A stretch of DNA of 64,000 bases from NCBI RefSeq assembly GCF_001954195.1, contig NZ_MBES01000016.1:62001-126000 (forward strand), read 5' to 3'. Below the pieces are notes generated by a model. The model had not been told where the DNA came from. It saw nothing but the letters and a program-made list of their open reading frames with translations, and searched no databases. Below are positions 10,011 through 17,132 of this stretch, in pieces. Numbering within the stretch: position 1 is the stretch's first letter; the number at the start of each line of letters is the position of its first letter. The position numbers were made by a program, and so were the translations under genes. Source of the DNA: Mycobacterium sp. IS-1264 (lineage in GTDB: Bacteria; Actinomycetota; Actinomycetes; Mycobacteriales; Mycobacteriaceae).

Positions 10011-11536
10011 GCGGCGACCAGTTCACGATGGACATGAGCCAATACCCGCGGAAGCTCCTCGATGCGTCGAATCCGTTGGGACCGACGAGGACCGAACACC
10101 TCCGGGAGGGGATCGACCCGCGTCGGTCCGACGCCCACGTAGTACATCGACACCCCCGCGTCGCTGGCCTCCTCGACGGCGTGCGCGGCGTCCGCCCAGG
10201 CGTAGCTGCCCTCGTAGCCCTCGTCGGAGATCAGTCCGTCGCCGATCACGATCAGCAGGCGCCGTTCGGAGGGCTGCGCCAGCAATCGGCTCGTCAAGTG
10301 GCGAAGTGGCGCGCCGAGTCTGGTGTATCCGCGGGTGGACAGGCCCAGCCCGCTCGGCGGCACAAACCGGCGGTCTTCGAAGTCCTTCAGGCGGCGCACT
10401 TCGACTCGATGACGGGTGTTGCCCGTGAACACGAAGATGCCATGACGCTCGCGCGCCAGCGTCATGGCGCGCGACAGCGCGTCGGCACAGGCCAATTCGA
10501 GCCGGAAGATTCGCCCGCCGTGCACGCCGAGCGACGAACTGCCGTCGAGCAGCAACGCCGTGGTGACGTCGCGGCCGCTGGGCAGCAGGTCGCGGAATAT
10601 CCTCGGCTCCTCGGCCTCGCCGGTCGTGAGATCGGTGTAGTGGCTGACGTATTGGTCGACATCGAGGTCGGAGCCGTCTTCGAGGCGGTTCGTCATCGCA
10701 CGGTGGGTGTGCTCTTCGAACCACTTGCGGACGTCGATGGTCACGGGCGTCGGCCCGTGGACGCTGGGCGCGTCCGCGGTCTCGACGACGGCGACGTGGT
10801 CGCGCATGAATCGCTGGGTCCATGCGTTCCATTCGGGGTAGGGAATTCCGGGCCGGTGTTGCGGGGTGAGGTCGAGATCGTTGTCTTGGGGGCGGCTCGG
10901 CGGCGGCAGGTTGGGGTTGCGGACGCCGCCGTCGCCGCCGACGGGGACGGAATACGGCCGCGGAACCCGTTGCTGCGCTGTCGTCCAGGGCATCCGGCCG
11001 AAACTGCGTCGCAACTTGTCGGTCCATCCCCGTGGCATCGTGTAGGCCAGCGGCAAGTCGCCCAGCAGCGGATGGACCGTCAAATCCGGATCCGTGGACG
11101 CCAGCGCGATCGCGCGGTCGAGCATCTCCTCGGCGTTCATGTCGCCGTCGGCGGGGAGGACTTCGGGCAGCAGTCGACGAAGCTCGGGTAGTAGACCGGG
11201 CCAGCGCGAGGCTATCCAGCCCACGGCGACGCCCGCTTCGACGACTGTGAGCGCCCGCAGTTCACGTGCGGAGAGCTCGTTCAGCCGATATGCGGTGATG
11301 CGTTCCTTGGATGGCGAACATTGCAGCGCCACACCGCATGTCAGGGTCCTGCGCGTCCAGTCGGCTATGGCGGGGTAGGGGACATGGACGAAGGTCAGCC
11401 GTGCGCTCAATCCGAAGCGGCGCCGCTCACCCGTCACGAGCCGCGCGCCTTCGCGGCGGCGGTCACTCAACGCCACCGCCGTCACGGCACAACTGCGTTC
11501 GAGCGTCATCGCATGGACGTCGGAGCCTTCAGCCAT
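10007..11536 (-). CDS. VWA-domain protein (NorD/CbbO type)
   Basis: 509 residues. The C-terminal third is a von Willebrand A domain with an intact MIDAS start, DGSSS at 331-335 (DxSxS). The N-terminal 300 residues are helical and charged, as in NorD and CbbO. It pairs with the MoxR ATPase encoded immediately downstream (four-base overlap). In characterised systems the VWA protein binds the client through the metal site while the AAA+ ring pulls on it. It starts 13 bases after the 34-residue peptide gene, without a strong ribosome site of its own, which suggests coupling. NorD is a family likeness only; no nitric oxide reductase is present. Confidence 0.85.
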   Translation of the reverse strand: MAEGSDVHAMTLERSCAVTAVALSDRRREGARLVTGERRRFGLSARLTFVHVPYPAIADWTRRTLTCGVALQCSPSKERITAYRLNELSARELRALTVVEAGVAVGWIASRWPGLLPELRRLLPEVLPADGDMNAEEMLDRAIALASTDPDLTVHPLLGDLPLAYTMPRGWTDKLRRSFGRMPWTTAQQRVPRPYSVPVGGDGGVRNPNLPPPSRPQDNDLDLTPQHRPGIPYPEWNAWTQRFMRDHVAVVETADAPSVHGPTPVTIDVRKWFEEHTHRAMTNRLEDGSDLDVDQYVSHYTDLTTGEAEEPRIFRDLLPSGRDVTTALLLDGSSSLGVHGGRIFRLELACADALSRAMTLARERHGIFVFTGNTRHRVEVRRLKDFEDRRFVPPSGLGLSTRGYTRLGAPLRHLTSRLLAQPSERRLLIVIGDGLISDEGYEGSYAWADAAHAVEEASDAGVSMYYVGVGPTRVDPLPEVFGPRRSQRIRRIEELPRVLAHVHRELVAA

Positions 11537-11549
11537 CGCAGGAAGCCGC

Positions 11550-11654
11550 TCAAAACGTGCCGATGTTGGAGAACAGCCAATACCAAAACCAGATGATCAG
11601 TCCGGTGCCGCCCCAGGCGGCGACGTAGCGAAGGATTTCCCAGAGATAGCCCAC
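11550..11654 (-). CDS. 34-residue aromatic-rich membrane peptide
   Basis: A GTG codon seven bases after a perfect AGGAGG opens 34 codons on the reverse strand. The product starts MGYLWEILRY and has a helix rich in Trp, Phe and Tyr (IIWFWYWLF), ending SNIGTF. It lies between the first polytopic protein and the VWA gene, with 43 and 13 base gaps. Ribosome site, position and hydrophobicity support a real small membrane subunit. It is not similar in sequence to the 42-residue peptide of the same operon. No family recognised. Confidence 0.65.
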   Translation of the reverse strand: MGYLWEILRYVAAWGGTGLIIWFWYWLFSNIGTF

Positions 11655-11697
11655 GATGCGACCTCCTGATCATCGATTCAGCTGTGGTTGCGGAGTC

Positions 11698-12402
11698 TCA
11701 GTCGGTGAAGAGTTCACGGTTGACGGTGTGCAGATACGGGATGGCGAGGAAGGGGGTGATGTAGAAGATGTCGTAGAGCCACCAGCCGACGACCGGCAGC
11801 ACGACACCGGCGAAGCGCACGTCGGCGAACATCGTCATGTTGAAGACGTAGCCGATCCAGATCACCACACCCATCCAGCAGGTGATCACCATCCACTGAT
11901 GGCCCCAACGCTTCATCTGCAGGAAGCCGATGGCCGCCGCGATCCGCATCGTGAAGACGGTCAGGATGAGACCGACTTCCCAGGCCTTTTCGCCCGGGCC
12001 CGCCGCGCCGCCCACCCACAGCTCGTTGTAGTGCCAGAAGTAGCCCGCGTCGAACATGTTTCCCCAGCCGTTCAACAGCACGCGGGCCAGCAGCGTGTGG
12101 TTTGCGACCAGGTCGAGCGCCCACCCCACGGCGTTGATCGCGGCGTCGATGATGACGAGATAGCCGAGCAGCGTGACGAGCATCGGTCGAACCGAGAGTC
12201 CATCCCGTTGCGCCCGGCGCAGTAATCGAACGCCCCAGAGGAATAGCGGCAGCCCGAAGATGCCCAGGACCGCGGTGCCGATCAGGAGACTGCCCGAGAT
12301 GAGCCATTTGTCGGCCCGACGCTGCGCGAACTGCGACCGCTCCGCGTGCTCGTCGAACGTCAGTGTGGGTAGGGCAGCGTCACGCTGGTGCAGCTTCGGC
12401 AC
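11698..12402 (-). CDS. polytopic membrane protein, paralogue A, first gene of the operon
   Basis: 234 residues, GTG start nine bases after GGAGGG. The architecture matches paralogue B at 8356-9060: charged N-terminus ending in QRRADKW, then five or six hydrophobic segments, and the same conserved blocks ([35 protein letters not shown]). The DNA of the two copies is also clearly alike in the 3' half, so the duplication is fairly recent or maintained by conversion. As the first gene after a likely promoter with an operator, it probably leads the whole operon. A heteromeric core made of A and B is my inference. Function unknown. Confidence 0.75.
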   Translation of the reverse strand: MPKLHQRDAALPTLTFDEHAERSQFAQRRADKWLISGSLLIGTAVLGIFGLPLFLWGVRLLRRAQRDGLSVRPMLVTLLGYLVIIDAAINAVGWALDLVANHTLLARVLLNGWGNMFDAGYFWHYNELWVGGAAGPGEKAWEVGLILTVFTMRIAAAIGFLQMKRWGHQWMVITCWMGVVIWIGYVFNMTMFADVRFAGVVLPVVGWWLYDIFYITPFLAIPYLHTVNRELFTD

Positions 12403-12449
12403 GTCTATGAACCCTCCGCGTCATCGAGGCCGATTGAGCAGGTGCGAGC

Positions 12450-12477
12450 ACTATAACAGGCTGACTTTAGTCAACAA
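12450..12477 (-). promoter_or_regulatory. putative promoter of the membrane operon with embedded operator
   Basis: On the minus strand TTGTTG (12472-12477) and TATAGT (12450-12455) are 16 bases apart and lie about 50 bases upstream of the GTG start at 12402. The palindrome TGACTAAAGTCA (12462-12473) fills the spacer and overlaps the -35 element, the usual place for a repressor to block RNA polymerase. Promoter elements are assigned by eye. Confidence 0.5.
12462..12473. promoter_or_regulatory. palindromic operator, copy 1 (TGACTTTAGTCA)
   Basis: Palindrome with five-base arms, TGACT/AGTCA. Related copies lie at 12546, 13250 and 13380, all in the two non-coding gaps flanking the TetR gene at 12636-13235. 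Best explained as that regulator's binding site at the membrane operon promoter. Confidence 0.55.
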
Positions 12478-12545
12478 AAAAGCTACCACTGATGGGTCTC
12501 AGCCGGGCATGACCAGCATTTCGTGCATCTGAAGGGTCGAGTTAC

Positions 12546-12557
12546 TGATATTAGTCA
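12546..12557. promoter_or_regulatory. operator-like site, copy 2 (TGATATTAGTCA)
   Basis: Differs from copy 1 at two positions and keeps the TTAGTCA half intact. It lies 73 bases further upstream of the membrane operon, 79 bases past the TetR stop codon. It may allow cooperative binding or looping with copy 1. Confidence 0.4.
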
Positions 12558-12635
12558 AGTTTGGCGCGGTTCCGACGGTCGGGCTGGTGCCGTTGCCCTG
12601 CGTGGTCCGCTCGTAGCGTCTCACGTCGGCAAGGG

Positions 12636-13235
12636 TCAAGGCTGCAAGCTTCGCAACGTCCTCGCGACGTAGTCCTCGAGCAACGCGCGACCGGTGGGCC
12701 AGTGGTTGGTGGTGATCAACAGCGAGTACAGGCCGAGCAAGAAGAACACCGCACTGTTCATGGGAATGACGTCAGGATCAACGTCGCCACGTTCTTGAGC
12801 GCGCGCGATCTGCTGGGCGACCAAGACGATCAGGGGATGATCTTCTCCGTCTTCGGCGGGGGGACGAGTTTGCGAAAAATGCAGCGCAAGAAAGTCATTG
12901 AACAGCAGGTCGCCAAGCCGGCGTTCCAACCCAACTATCAGGCGGACCGCTTCATTCAATGCGGAGGCGATATCATGCTTCGACTTCAGGAATTGCGCGA
13001 ACTGCTTGGCGATGCGGTCCTCTTCACGCCGCTCAAGTTCGAGCAGCACGTGCTCCTTGGTCGGAAAGTGAAAGAAGAAGGTGCCGTGGGCGACGCCCGC
13101 TGCGGCCACGATGGCACTGACGTCGGCCTCCGCCATCCCGGCCCTGGCGAACTCGGCGATCGCGGCACCCATCAATCGCTCCCGCGTCTGCAAGCGCTTG
13201 GCTTCTCGCGCAGACACCCTTTCCGTCACCGCCAT
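12636..13235 (-). CDS. TetR-family regulator, probable repressor of the membrane operon
   Basis: 199 residues. The N-terminal helix-turn-helix region (residues 20-65: RERLMGAAIAEFARAG, then GVAHGTFFFHFPTKEHVLLE) is standard TetR; the ligand-binding C-terminal region is not informative. It is transcribed towards the membrane operon and ends 233 bases before its first gene, so some readthrough is possible. Four TGACTTTAGTCA-type sites flank it, one 15 bases upstream of its own start, which suggests autoregulation. Ligand unknown; an acyl thioester or a lipophile would suit the neighbouring dehydratase. Confidence 0.85.
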   Translation of the reverse strand: MAVTERVSAREAKRLQTRERLMGAAIAEFARAGMAEADVSAIVAAAGVAHGTFFFHFPTKEHVLLELERREEDRIAKQFAQFLKSKHDIASALNEAVRLIVGLERRLGDLLFNDFLALHFSQTRPPAEDGEDHPLIVLVAQQIARAQERGDVDPDVIPMNSAVFFLLGLYSLLITTNHWPTGRALLEDYVARTLRSLQP

Positions 13236-13249
13236 TTCGGTCCTTCAGT

Positions 13250-13261
13250 TGACTTCACTCA
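13250..13261. promoter_or_regulatory. operator-like site, copy 3 (TGACTTCACTCA)
   Basis: Two mismatches to TGACTTTAGTCA. It sits 15 bases upstream of the TetR start codon, a position expected for autoregulation. Confidence 0.35.
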
Positions 13262-13379
13262 CCTAGGAGTTCTGAGGGTAGCTCACCCATTATGACTTCT
13301 ATGCGCTAGAAAGGCTTGTATTACTCTATATATCGTCATGCTGCGACTTCCTGTTCCAGCCCGGAGCCCGTGAAATCAT

Positions 13380-13391
13380 TGACGTTAGTCA
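13380..13391. promoter_or_regulatory. operator-like site, copy 4 (TGACGTTAGTCA)
   Basis: One mismatch to copy 1. It lies 145 bases upstream of the TetR start in the 213-base gap before the second TetR gene. The rest of that gap is AT-richer than its surroundings (near 13310-13340) and shows no coding frame. Confidence 0.45.
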
Positions 13392-13448
13392 GACAGTGTT
13401 CGTAGATTGAACGGCGGTCGACGCCGGGGTGACCATCAACTAGATCGC

Positions 13449-14075
13449 TCACAAGCGCCAGCTGCTGGGCTCCGAGACGTGCCAGGGAGTGGCGGCGGGC
13501 AACGGCTCTGCCTCGGTGATCGATATCGCGTCGACGATCAGGGCAACGTAGCGTCGCCAGCCATCGCTGCGCGGATCCATCGTCGGTAGCACGGAATAGA
13601 GCATCGCGATCAGGCGCGGAAGATCGTCGGCGACCAGGTCGGCGCGGACGAGCCCGGACCGCTGGCCTCGCCGAACAAGCTCGTGCAGGGTCTGGTTCAG
13701 CGAGTCTGAGATGTCGGCGGTCAGCGACCCGGCCCGGTGCACGGCGGTCAGCAGGTGGCGCTCGCGAGCACCGAGTCCTATTGCCGCCCCGATCAATTCG
13801 TTCAGGCCACGCAACGGGTCGTCGGCGCGCCGCGCGTGCTCGATCGCCGGCATCAGATCCTCGGCGATGCTCTGGTCCAGAGCCGCCCGGACCAGGTCGG
13901 CCTTGGCCGGAAATCTCCGGTAAAGCGTCCGCTCGCCGACTCCCGCGCGACGGGCGACCGCTTCGATCGGCGCATCGGGTCCGAGCTCCCCGTAGACGGC
14001 CCGCGCGGCGCGCAGTATCCGCTCGGCGTTGCGGGCCGCGTCCGCTCGCAGCGGCCGGTCCTCAATGGCGGTCAC
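13449..14075 (-). CDS. TetR-family regulator beside the P450 gene
   Basis: About 208 residues with the helix-turn-helix at residues 15-60 (RILRAARAVYGELG, then RRAGVGERTLYRRFPAKADLV). GTG at 14075 chosen; TTG at 14078 would add one residue. It is divergent from the cytochrome P450 at 14170, with 94 bases between the starts containing inverted CAATTG half-sites, so it probably represses the P450-SDR pair and itself. Ligand unknown. Confidence 0.82.
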   Translation of the reverse strand: MTAIEDRPLRADAARNAERILRAARAVYGELGPDAPIEAVARRAGVGERTLYRRFPAKADLVRAALDQSIAEDLMPAIEHARRADDPLRGLNELIGAAIGLGARERHLLTAVHRAGSLTADISDSLNQTLHELVRRGQRSGLVRADLVADDLPRLIAMLYSVLPTMDPRSDGWRRYVALIVDAISITEAEPLPAATPWHVSEPSSWRL

Positions 14076-14100
14076 CAAGACAGCTTAACTGACGGTTGAC

Positions 14101-14138
14101 TGCCAATTGCCGGAGTCCTACGCTCAAAGCAATTGACA
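14101..14138. promoter_or_regulatory. divergent operator region between TetR and P450
   Basis: TGCCAATTG (14101-14109) and CAATTGACA (14130-14138) form an inverted pair with one mismatch, 29 bases centre to centre. The second overlaps a TTGACA hexamer that could be a -35 element for the P450 gene, although no good -10 follows at 17 bases. Confidence 0.35.
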
Positions 14139-14169
14139 GCTATCTGCCACTTAATGGGAAACGTCGCTG

Positions 14170-15384
14170 ATGACAACAACTTCCGAACGTCGCTCGGAGA
14201 CAGATCTTCCAGTCATACCCGCTCCGCGTGCGGCGCAGTGCCCGCTGCAGCCACCCGCCGAATTCGCGAGCTGGCGGGAGGAGCCGGGGTTGCGCCGGGC
14301 GATGTACCACGGACAACCGGCCTGGGTGGTGAGCCGCTACCACGACATCAGGGCGGCCCTGCTCGATCCGCGCCTGTCCGCGGACACCATTCCGGACTCC
14401 ATCCGCCCCTCTGGCTCCGGCGGCAAGGCACCGGTGATGTTCGCGCGGATCGACGATCCCGAACACCACCGGTTGCGGCGGCAGCTGACGAGCAATTTCA
14501 CCTTCCGGCGCTGCGAAGCCATGCGGCCGCAGATCCAGGAACTGGTCGATCACTACCTCGGCGAGATGATGCGCAACGGGCCGCCGGCCGATATCGTGCG
14601 TGACTTCGGCCTACCGGTGCCGTCAATGGTGATCGCGCTGCTCTTGGGAGTACCGCCGGAAGATCTGCCGCTCTTCCAGCGTCACACCACGGCCGGATTG
14701 GACACCAAGTCGTCCGACGAGGAGAAGGCCCAGGCTTTCGGGGCGATGTATGTCTACATACAGGAGTTGGTGAAGCGCAAGGCGCATGAACCCGGCGACG
14801 ACTTGATCAGCCGCCTTGTCACGGATTATGTGGCTACCGGTCAGCTCGACGACGAGACCGCGGCCATGACGAGTGTGATCATGATGCAGGCCGGCCACGA
14901 AACCACCGCCAACATGATTTCGTTGGGAACCGTTGCGCTGCTGCAACATCCCGATGTCTTCGAGCGGCTCGGCCGAACCGACGATCACACCGTCGTCGCC
15001 AACATCGTCGAAGAGCTGATGCGTTATCTGACCATCGTGCACAGCCAGGTCGATCGGGTTGCGATCGAAGATCTGACGATCGGCGGACAGTTGATCCGCG
15101 CGGGGGAGCCGGTCGTCATGAACCTGCCCGCCGGAAACTGGGACGGCCAATTCGTCGACAACCCGGAAACGTTCGACGCCGACCGAAACACCCGCGGCCA
15201 TTTGGGCTTCGGCTATGGCGTGCACCAATGCATCGGGCAGAACCTCGCCCGAGTCGAGATGCAGGTCGCGTTCGCGACGCTGGCGCGGCGGCTCCCAGCG
15301 TTGAAATTGGCGGTGCCACCGGATGAACTCAGATTCAAAGACGCCGACATCTACGGGATGAAAGAGTTGCCGGTCACTTGGTGA
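14170..15384 (+). CDS. cytochrome P450
   Basis: 404 residues, a soluble bacterial class P450. Visible motifs: I-helix AGHETTA (241-247), the ExxR of the K helix in EELMRYL, and the haem loop FGYGVHQCIG with Cys354 as thiolate ligand. The sequence style is that of CYP105/CYP107-like oxidases of actinomycetes; the exact CYP family and substrate cannot be told. The SDR gene starts inside its stop codon (GTGA overlap), so the two form an operon. The divergent TetR probably controls both. A ferredoxin is not adjacent. Confidence 0.92.
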   Translation: MTTTSERRSETDLPVIPAPRAAQCPLQPPAEFASWREEPGLRRAMYHGQPAWVVSRYHDIRAALLDPRLSADTIPDSIRPSGSGGKAPVMFARIDDPEHHRLRRQLTSNFTFRRCEAMRPQIQELVDHYLGEMMRNGPPADIVRDFGLPVPSMVIALLLGVPPEDLPLFQRHTTAGLDTKSSDEEKAQAFGAMYVYIQELVKRKAHEPGDDLISRLVTDYVATGQLDDETAAMTSVIMMQAGHETTANMISLGTVALLQHPDVFERLGRTDDHTVVANIVEELMRYLTIVHSQVDRVAIEDLTIGGQLIRAGEPVVMNLPAGNWDGQFVDNPETFDADRNTRGHLGFGYGVHQCIGQNLARVEMQVAFATLARRLPALKLAVPPDELRFKDADIYGMKELPVTW

Positions 15385-16346
15385 CCACCCCGCTGCAATT
15401 CGACGACCGGGTCGCCGTGATCACCGGCGCCGGCGGCGGATTAGGCAAGGAGTATGCCCTGCTGCTCGCTTCGCGCGGCGCGCGCATCGTAGTCAACGAC
15501 ACGGGCGGCTCGGTGACGGGCGACGGTTCGGACGGCGGCGCGGCCGCCGCGGTCGCGGAGGAGATCCGCCAAGCCGGCGGCCAGGCGGTCCCCGACACCC
15601 ACAGCGTGGCAACTCCAGAGGGCGGAAAGGCGATCGTGGACACCGCCATTCGCGCCTGGGGCCGGGTGGATATCGTGATCAACAACGCCGGGATCGTGCG
15701 CGACGCGCCGTTCGAGGACATGACCGCCGACCTGCTCGAGCCCTTGCTGGACGTGCACCTGAAGGGCGCGTTTCACGTGACGCGGCCGGCCTGGAAAGTC
15801 ATGCGCGAGCAACGGTACGGCAGGGTGGTCAACACGTGCTCGGCCGCCGGAATCCTTGGCGCCGAACGCATGAGCAACTACGGCGCCGCCAAAACCGGAT
15901 TGATCGGTTTCACCCGAGTGGTGGCCGCCGAAGGAGCGGGCCACAACATCAAGGTCAACGCCGTCGCCCCGATCGCCTACACCCGGATGCTGGCGCGCGA
16001 ACTCGAGAACGCGACCGGCCAGCGGGCCGCCGAAAACGACGCGGCGGCGCAGGAGGTATTGGATGACCTTGTGGGCCAATACCTTCAGAAGCTCGACCCG
16101 GCGCTGGTGGCTCCCGTGGTGGCCTTCCTGGCCCACCAGGACTGCCCGGTCACGGGCGAGATCTACTCGGTGGGCGCCGGACAGGTATCGCGATTCTTCA
16201 TCGGCAGGACAAAGGGTTTCTACCGCTCCGAGTTGTCCATCGAGGATGTGCGCGATCATCTCGGCGAGATCCGCGACGAAACCGGCTACACCGTGCCCGC
16301 CGGTCCGGCCGACGAAATGACCCAGCTCTTCACGACGATCACCTAA
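15381..16346 (+). CDS. short-chain dehydrogenase, 3-hydroxyacyl-CoA dehydrogenase-like
   Basis: 321 residues. Cofactor motif TGAGGGLGKEY, NNAGIVRD, a catalytic Ser in NTCSAAG and the YGAAK pair (Tyr/Lys). The long form with an extra 60-residue tail, and the NDTGGSVTGDG segment, resembles the (3R)-hydroxyacyl-CoA dehydrogenase part of multifunctional enzyme type 2. GTG at 15381 overlaps the P450 stop by four bases; TTG 15378 is possible. It likely oxidises an alcohol made by the P450, or a hydroxyacyl-CoA. It ends 15 bases before the convergent lppI gene. Confidence 0.85.
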   Translation: MTTPLQFDDRVAVITGAGGGLGKEYALLLASRGARIVVNDTGGSVTGDGSDGGAAAAVAEEIRQAGGQAVPDTHSVATPEGGKAIVDTAIRAWGRVDIVINNAGIVRDAPFEDMTADLLEPLLDVHLKGAFHVTRPAWKVMREQRYGRVVNTCSAAGILGAERMSNYGAAKTGLIGFTRVVAAEGAGHNIKVNAVAPIAYTRMLARELENATGQRAAENDAAAQEVLDDLVGQYLQKLDPALVAPVVAFLAHQDCPVTGEIYSVGAGQVSRFFIGRTKGFYRSELSIEDVRDHLGEIRDETGYTVPAGPADEMTQLFTTIT

Positions 16347-16361
16347 CGCGCCCGACGTGCC

Positions 16362-17054
16362 TCAGCAGCTGAATGCGACGCCGACGCCGTCGGGCGCCGG
16401 CACCGAGCGCAGGCAACCAAAGGGCTGCACGCCGGCCGCGGCGAACCGTACCGCCGACTGGTGGGCGTAGTTCACGCAGAACAGCCCGGTTTCGTCGGCG
16501 CGACAGCGATTGTCGTCGTACGACAGCGAGTCCCCGCTCGCCAACCCGGGCCCGTTGCCGTTGACGAATGGACCCGGGTCGCCACGGGCGGACCCGATCT
16601 GCAGCTTCGTGCCGTCGAAGTCGACCCAGCCGCCCTTCCATTGGCCGTAGGCGGTTTCGGGCCGCGGCGGGGGATTGGCGAGGTCGACCAGACAGGCCAG
16701 CGCGTTGCCGGTGTGCTTGGAGTCCGTCATGCACACGACTTTGCCGGCCGCGACGGTGAAGGCGATGTCATTGCCCAACGGCGTCGCGACCCCGTCGCGC
16801 GTCACGGTGCGATAGCGGCCGGGATCGGCCGGATGACCGGCCTCGATCCACGCGACGACGTCCGGCATCGCCGCCCCGGCAACCGGCGCCGTCGACGGCG
16901 CGGGAGGTTTGCTCGACGAGGGCGCCGCGGCCGTCGGCGAGAAGCCCGATACCGCCGTGGTGTTCGGCGTCTGCGTCTGCCCCGAGTGGCTGCTGCCGGC
17001 ATGGGAGCATCCAGCGATCAGCAGCGACAGGGCGATCAGCGCGGTAATCCGCAT
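16362..17054 (-). CDS. lppI: LppI-like lipoprotein
   Basis: 230 residues. Signal peptide with lipobox LIAGC (Cys16), then a Ser/Thr/Pro/Ala-rich linker of about 45 residues and a compact domain with several Cys. Position next to lipT and length near M. tuberculosis LppI (Rv2046) support the name. It would be acylated and anchored on the outer face of the membrane. Function unknown. Divergent from lipT with a 12-base palindrome between them. Confidence 0.8.
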   Translation of the reverse strand: MRITALIALSLLIAGCSHAGSSHSGQTQTPNTTAVSGFSPTAAAPSSSKPPAPSTAPVAGAAMPDVVAWIEAGHPADPGRYRTVTRDGVATPLGNDIAFTVAAGKVVCMTDSKHTGNALACLVDLANPPPRPETAYGQWKGGWVDFDGTKLQIGSARGDPGPFVNGNGPGLASGDSLSYDDNRCRADETGLFCVNYAHQSAVRFAAAGVQPFGCLRSVPAPDGVGVAFSC

Positions 17055-17101
17055 CCCGTCAGGCTAGCCGCCACGCACCGGATCTAGGCGCTCCGCGCGC
17101 C

Positions 17102-17113
17102 CTACGTACGTAG
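17102..17113. promoter_or_regulatory. perfect 12-base palindrome between lppI and lipT
   Basis: CTACGTACGTAG lies in the 78-base gap between the divergent starts of lppI and lipT, 20 bases from the lipT ATG. It is a possible operator shared by both genes. No regulator gene adjoins it. Confidence 0.35.
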
Positions 17114-17132
17114 TGTCGGCTACCGTCGGGTT

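Noticed and set aside
9201..11536. Denitrification (nitric oxide reductase) locus
   Set aside because: NorQ/NorD-like genes are present but no NorB or NorC catalytic subunit; the polytopic proteins do not have the haem-copper oxidase His pattern.
11656..12225. Plus-strand frame opposite the first polytopic membrane protein, mirrored at 8557-9093
   Set aside because: Both are antisense to the two paralogues, so their mutual similarity simply reflects the paralogous DNA.
12462..12473. TGACTTTAGTCA as a DosR box
   Set aside because: It has the GACTTTAGTC centre but lacks the flanking GG/CC, and its relatives cluster around a TetR gene, so a TetR operator is the better reading. A weak DosR contribution is not excluded.
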